Positions 6,842 through 8,970 of a DNA stretch of 8,970 bases are shown here, piece after piece (within the stretch, counting starts at the first letter, position 1; each line of letters begins with the position of its first letter). The DNA is from an uncultured Mycoplasmatota bacterium. Lineage in GTDB: Bacteria > Bacillota_I > Bacilli_A > RF39 > UBA660. A model generated the notes under the pieces. That model did no database searches. It saw only the letters and a list, made by a program, of their open reading frames with translations, and was not told the origin of the DNA. A program made the translations under genes and the position numbers. Where the stretch lies: contig URIY01000052.1 in NCBI GenBank assembly GCA_900547995.1, positions 1-8,970 of the forward strand, in the 5' to 3' direction.

Positions 6842-7063
6842 ATGACAATTAGTCAAATAAAGAATGATTTAAATAAACATATAGGTGAAACAGCAACAAT
6901 AAAATGTAATTTAGGTAGAAATAAATATGAAAAATATCATGTAACAATTAAAGAATTATATAATAATATTTTTTTAGTACAACTAAATAATGAAAATAAT
7001 CCTGAAATTAAGTCTTTCTCATATACAGATGTAATAACTAAAACAATTAAAATAGATTATTAG
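6842..7063 (+). CDS. veg: Veg family protein
   Basis: This is a small basic protein (73 aa; Bacillus Veg has 86). It matches the family across its length: ISQIKNDLNKHIG at the start, KCNLGRNKYEK (the GRxK motif) in the middle, VTIKELYNNIFLVQL, then the hallmark SFSYTDVITKTIKI at the end. The polar C-terminal tail of the Bacillus protein is missing. In Bacillus it is abundantly expressed in growing cells and linked to biofilm-matrix control; the molecular role is unclear. AGGGGGA (6831-6837) provides a strong ribosome binding site. With only 10 nt after the yabG stop and no visible promoter or terminator between them, it appears co-transcribed with yabG here. In Bacillus veg has its own very strong vegetative promoter. 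Confidence 0.93.
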   Translation: MTISQIKNDLNKHIGETATIKCNLGRNKYEKYHVTIKELYNNIFLVQLNNENNPEIKSFSYTDVITKTIKIDY

Positions 7064-7096
7064 TTATTAATTAAGAGTAAAAATTTACCAAAATAG

Positions 7097-7125
7097 TTGA
7101 AATTGATAAATAAATATTATACAAT
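7097..7125 (+). promoter_or_regulatory. Putative sigma-A promoter of spoVG
   Basis: TTGAAA (7097-7102) and TACAAT (7120-7125) are separated by exactly 17 bp, each one mismatch from consensus. An overlapping alternative, TTGATA (7103-7108) with TATAAG (7125-7130), has a 16-bp spacer. No terminator separates veg from this point, so spoVG may also be read from upstream. I see no clear sigma-H type site. Confidence 0.65.
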
Positions 7126-7170
7126 ATAAGTGTATAAAGATAGATATACATACTGAAGGGAGAGATTTAC

Positions 7171-7446
7171 TTGAAAATTATATCTGTAAACGTTAAGAAA
7201 ATTGAAAAAGAAGATTCTAAAATGAAAGGTGTTGCAACTATCGTATTAGATGATTGTGTTGCTATACATGACATTAAGATTATTTCTGGTAAAAATGAGG
7301 ATGGTAGTGAAAAACTATTTATTGCTATGCCAAGTCGTAAATTACCAAATGGTAGTTATAGAGATATAGCACATCCAATTAATCAAGATGCAAGAAGTGA
7401 ATTTGAAAAGGTAATTTTATCTGAATATAGAAAAGTAGAAGAATAA
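7171..7446 (+). CDS. spoVG: SpoVG family RNA/DNA-binding regulator (TTG start)
   Basis: SpoVG is a small regulator first found as a stage V sporulation factor. In several Firmicutes it binds nucleic acid and affects septation, capsule or virulence genes. The 91-aa product matches throughout: MKIISVNVKKIEKED at the start, KGVATIVLDDCVAIHDIKII, then the signature LFIAMPSRKLPNGSYRDIAHPIN, and a helical end. It lacks the short variable tail of Bacillus SpoVG. The start codon is TTG, chosen because AAGGGAGAG (7156-7164) sits at the right distance and the protein begins exactly where the family does. The ispE, purR and yabJ genes that lie between veg and spoVG in Bacillus are absent here. Confidence 0.96.
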   Translation: MKIISVNVKKIEKEDSKMKGVATIVLDDCVAIHDIKIISGKNEDGSEKLFIAMPSRKLPNGSYRDIAHPINQDARSEFEKVILSEYRKVEE

Positions 7447-7447
7447 T

Positions 7448-7471
7448 AAACTGCAATTAAGCAGTTTTTTT
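7448..7471 (+). terminator. spoVG terminator
   Basis: AAACTGC (7448-7454) and GCAGTTT (7461-7467) form a stem with a 6-nt loop, and a T-run extends to 7471. It begins just after the stop codon and closes the yabG-veg-spoVG region. Confidence 0.85.
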
Positions 7472-7478
7472 GTATATA

Positions 7479-7487
7479 TGTTATAAT
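7479..7487 (+). promoter_or_regulatory. Extended -10 promoter of the S51 peptidase gene
   Basis: TG-T-TATAAT spans 7479-7487, the same extended -10 found before the 195-aa gene. The -35 position falls inside the preceding terminator T-run, so no -35 box is evident. The ~60-nt leader up to ATG 7548 holds no obvious structure. Confidence 0.6.
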
Positions 7488-7547
7488 TAAATAGATTGAT
7501 GTTGAGAAACTTTTATGAGTAACATAGAAATAGAAAGTAGGTAGTTT

Positions 7548-8231
7548 ATGTACAGTGTTTTATTAAGTGATTATGAAAAAGGAATAGAACTAGTTAAAAC
7601 TAAGTTACAAAATATGATAAAAAATACTTATAAAGCAGTAATTATATCATGGACATTTCCAAGTGAAATAGATTTTAGAACATTTAATGAAGAGTGGTTT
7701 CCTAAAAATGGTCGTAGATATAATAAGTATGTTGGTTCATTAATAGGATTAGGAATAGATGAAAAAAATATTTATATACTAAATTGTTATGATAAGAAAA
7801 ATTTAACTAAATTTAAAGATATAATTGAAGAAAGTGATATTTTAGTAATTACTGGTGGTAATCCTGAAATGTTATATAGTAAAGTTGTCCAAGAAACAGA
7901 ACTTCTTTATACTATAAAGCATTATAATGGAATAATTATTGGTTTTAGTGCAGGTGCAGAATTACAATTAAAAAGATATTTTATTACTGCAAAGAATAAT
8001 TATTATAAATATTTTGCTTTTTATGATGGATTTGGTATATTAGATGACCCATTTTATATGGATGTTCATTCTATAAAAAATAGGAGATATTTAGATAAGT
8101 TACAGAAAGTAGCAAATGAAAAAAGAAAAAAAGTATATGCTATTTTTAATGATGGTGCTATGATTTATGATAGAATAAATCATAAATTAGAAACTTTTGG
8201 TAATGTAATTTGCTTTAATCCTATTGGTTAA
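7548..8231 (+). CDS. Peptidase S51 / peptidase E-like protein
   Basis: This is a class I glutamine amidotransferase-like fold of the S51 family (dipeptidase E and cyanophycinase relatives), which typically cleaves small Asp-containing peptides in the cytoplasm. The 227 aa fit the family. Visible motifs, in order, are: the strand AVIISWTFPSE (30-40), DILVITGGNPEML (97-109) with the Gly-Gly-Asn oxyanion loop, IIIGFSAGAE (129-138) with nucleophile Ser134 in GxSAGA, and MDVHS (171-175) with likely catalytic His174 followed by NRRYLDKL. The late strand VYAIFNDGAMIYD is also typical. The substrate cannot be deduced; distant S51 members include uncharacterised Firmicute proteins of this size. ATG 7548 follows an AGTAGGTAG-type ribosome binding site. 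No convincing terminator follows, only a bulged TTTAATCC/GGTTAAA hairpin over the stop codon. Confidence 0.88.
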   Translation: MYSVLLSDYEKGIELVKTKLQNMIKNTYKAVIISWTFPSEIDFRTFNEEWFPKNGRRYNKYVGSLIGLGIDEKNIYILNCYDKKNLTKFKDIIEESDILVITGGNPEMLYSKVVQETELLYTIKHYNGIIIGFSAGAELQLKRYFITAKNNYYKYFAFYDGFGILDDPFYMDVHSIKNRRYLDKLQKVANEKRKKVYAIFNDGAMIYDRINHKLETFGNVICFNPIG

Positions 8232-8239
8232 AAAATTTT

Positions 8240-8268
8240 ATGAAAAATCAAAATATAGATGATATAAT
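8240..8268 (+). promoter_or_regulatory. Extended -10 promoter of the WYL regulator gene
   Basis: TG-A-TATAAT lies at 8260-8268, with ATGAAA (8240-8245) 17 bp upstream of TATAAT as a moderate -35. The start codon is 20 bp further on. This allows independent expression of the regulator despite the short gap after the peptidase gene. Confidence 0.65.
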
Positions 8269-8287
8269 TAAGTAGAGTGGTGATAGG

Positions 8288-8881
8288 ATGGGAAAAATTG
8301 CAAATGCTATTCAAATGTTGGACTATTTAAATACTGGAAATAAATATAGTGTAAAAGACCTTTCAAAAAGATTAGGTATTACTGAACGTATGGTTCGATA
8401 TTATAAGACTGAATTAGAACAAATTGGTATTCCAATTGAAACATTCATGGGACCTAATGGAGGCTATTATATTTTAAATGTTAAAAGTCAATACAATCAT
8501 TTTAATAAATATGATCTCCAAGTGTTAGAAAATATTTATAAATTGTTAAAGCAAGTAGGATATGAGCATATTGAAAAATATGAAAAAGTAATTAAAAAGA
8601 TTAAATTTGAGAGGGATATAGAGGAAGAAAAAAGTAAATATTTTTTAGATAATGGTGCCTTAAATGAATCTGAATTGTATTTTAAATTAAATGAGGCTAT
8701 TGCATGTAAAACATCAATAAAAATATTATACGAAAATTTAAATCAAGAATGGCAAGAGAGAATTATTCATCCACTGCAAATTTTTAATTTTGATAATAAA
8801 TTTTATGTAACTGCTTATTGTGAACTAAGAGATGATATTAGACATTTTGAAATTAGTAGAATAAAGTTGAATAAAAAATAA
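8288..8881 (+). CDS. Short HTH-WYL domain transcriptional regulator
   Basis: The DNA-binding half is an HTH_11-type winged helix (residues ~1-60): KIANAIQMLDYLNTGNKYSVKDLSKRLGITERMVRYYKTELEQIGIPIE, followed by the typical GPNGGYYIL wing. A charged helical linker spans ~70-125. A WYL sensor domain follows (~130-193): CKTSIKILYENL, RIIHPLQIF, NKFYVTAYCELRDDIRHFEISRIK. WYL domains bind ligands or nucleic acids and regulate metabolic, DNA-damage and defence genes. At 197 aa it lacks the C-terminal WCX extension of the usual ~300-aa proteins and stops directly after the ISRIK strand. It is therefore either a short subtype or a C-terminally truncated gene. The sequence after the stop shows no obvious continuation. 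The ribosome binding site is weak (GGTGAT, with AGG touching the ATG). Confidence 0.88.
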   Translation: MGKIANAIQMLDYLNTGNKYSVKDLSKRLGITERMVRYYKTELEQIGIPIETFMGPNGGYYILNVKSQYNHFNKYDLQVLENIYKLLKQVGYEHIEKYEKVIKKIKFERDIEEEKSKYFLDNGALNESELYFKLNEAIACKTSIKILYENLNQEWQERIIHPLQIFNFDNKFYVTAYCELRDDIRHFEISRIKLNKK

Positions 8882-8909
8882 TTTAGACATAATATTTCCT
8901 ATATTTGTG

Positions 8910-8970
8910 ATAAAACCGGAGTTTGCCACTTGAAATTAAATAAAACCGCTAGATTTTTGTTATTTCTAAC
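8910..8970. other. GC-richer, repeat-bearing tail of unknown nature, cut by the window edge
   Basis: No ORF is visible here. The 9-mer ATAAAACCG occurs at 8910-8918 and again at 8940-8948, exactly 30 bp apart. GTTA-TTTC-TAAC at 8959-8970 is a small hairpin at the window edge. The clustered G/C bases (CCGGAG, GCCACTTG, CCGCTAG) stand out from the surrounding AT background. It may be the edge of an RNA gene, repeat array or mobile element beginning beyond the window. Confidence 0.4.

Noticed and set aside
8214..8232. Bulged TTTAATCC/GGTTAAA hairpin over the S51 gene stop as a terminator
   Set aside because: It is followed by an A-run rather than a T-run, so it does not look like a + strand terminator.

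Overview
The window is very AT-rich (the text is dominated by A/T, and codons favour A/T at the third position). It uses the standard bacterial code: TGG encodes Trp and TGA is not read through. All genes lie on the + strand. The gene set (RNase R, YabG, Veg, SpoVG, a WYL regulator), strong AGGAGG-type ribosome binding sites and short U-tailed hairpin terminators point to a low-GC Firmicute. An uncultured gut Bacilli/Erysipelotrichia-type lineage fits best. YabG and SpoVG suggest an endospore former or a recent descendant of one, but this is inference from gene content and not a taxonomic proof.

Layout. Positions 53-2990 hold a cassette: a promoter-like repeat, a large unrecognised protein of 864 aa, a 52-aa Asn/Lys-rich small ORF 1 nt behind it, and a hairpin terminator. 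Positions 3011-5216 hold a second exact copy of the same 44-bp promoter-like repeat, then rnr (RNase R), with a terminator palindrome that overlaps its stop codon. Positions 5273-6004 hold a free-standing gene of unknown function (195 aa) with its own extended -10 promoter and terminator. Positions 6020-7471 hold yabG-veg-spoVG. This is a shortened form of the Bacillus ksgA-yabG-veg-...-purR-yabJ-spoVG neighbourhood, and it ends in a clear terminator. Positions 7482-8231 encode an S51-family (peptidase E-like) protein. Positions 8263-8881 encode a short HTH-WYL regulator with an extended -10 promoter. The last ~90 bp hold no gene but do hold a locally GC-richer, repeat-containing stretch that runs off the window edge.

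How the parts relate. The yabG-veg-spoVG run is the most coherent functional group (spore coat processing plus two small developmental regulators). rnr is housekeeping RNA decay. The most unusual part is the first 3 kb: the 864-aa protein gene, whose C-terminus carries motifs that loosely recall ADP-ribosyltransferase-type enzymes, sits between two identical 44-bp promoter/operator-like repeats. It therefore looks like an inserted or deletable module that shares regulatory DNA with rnr.
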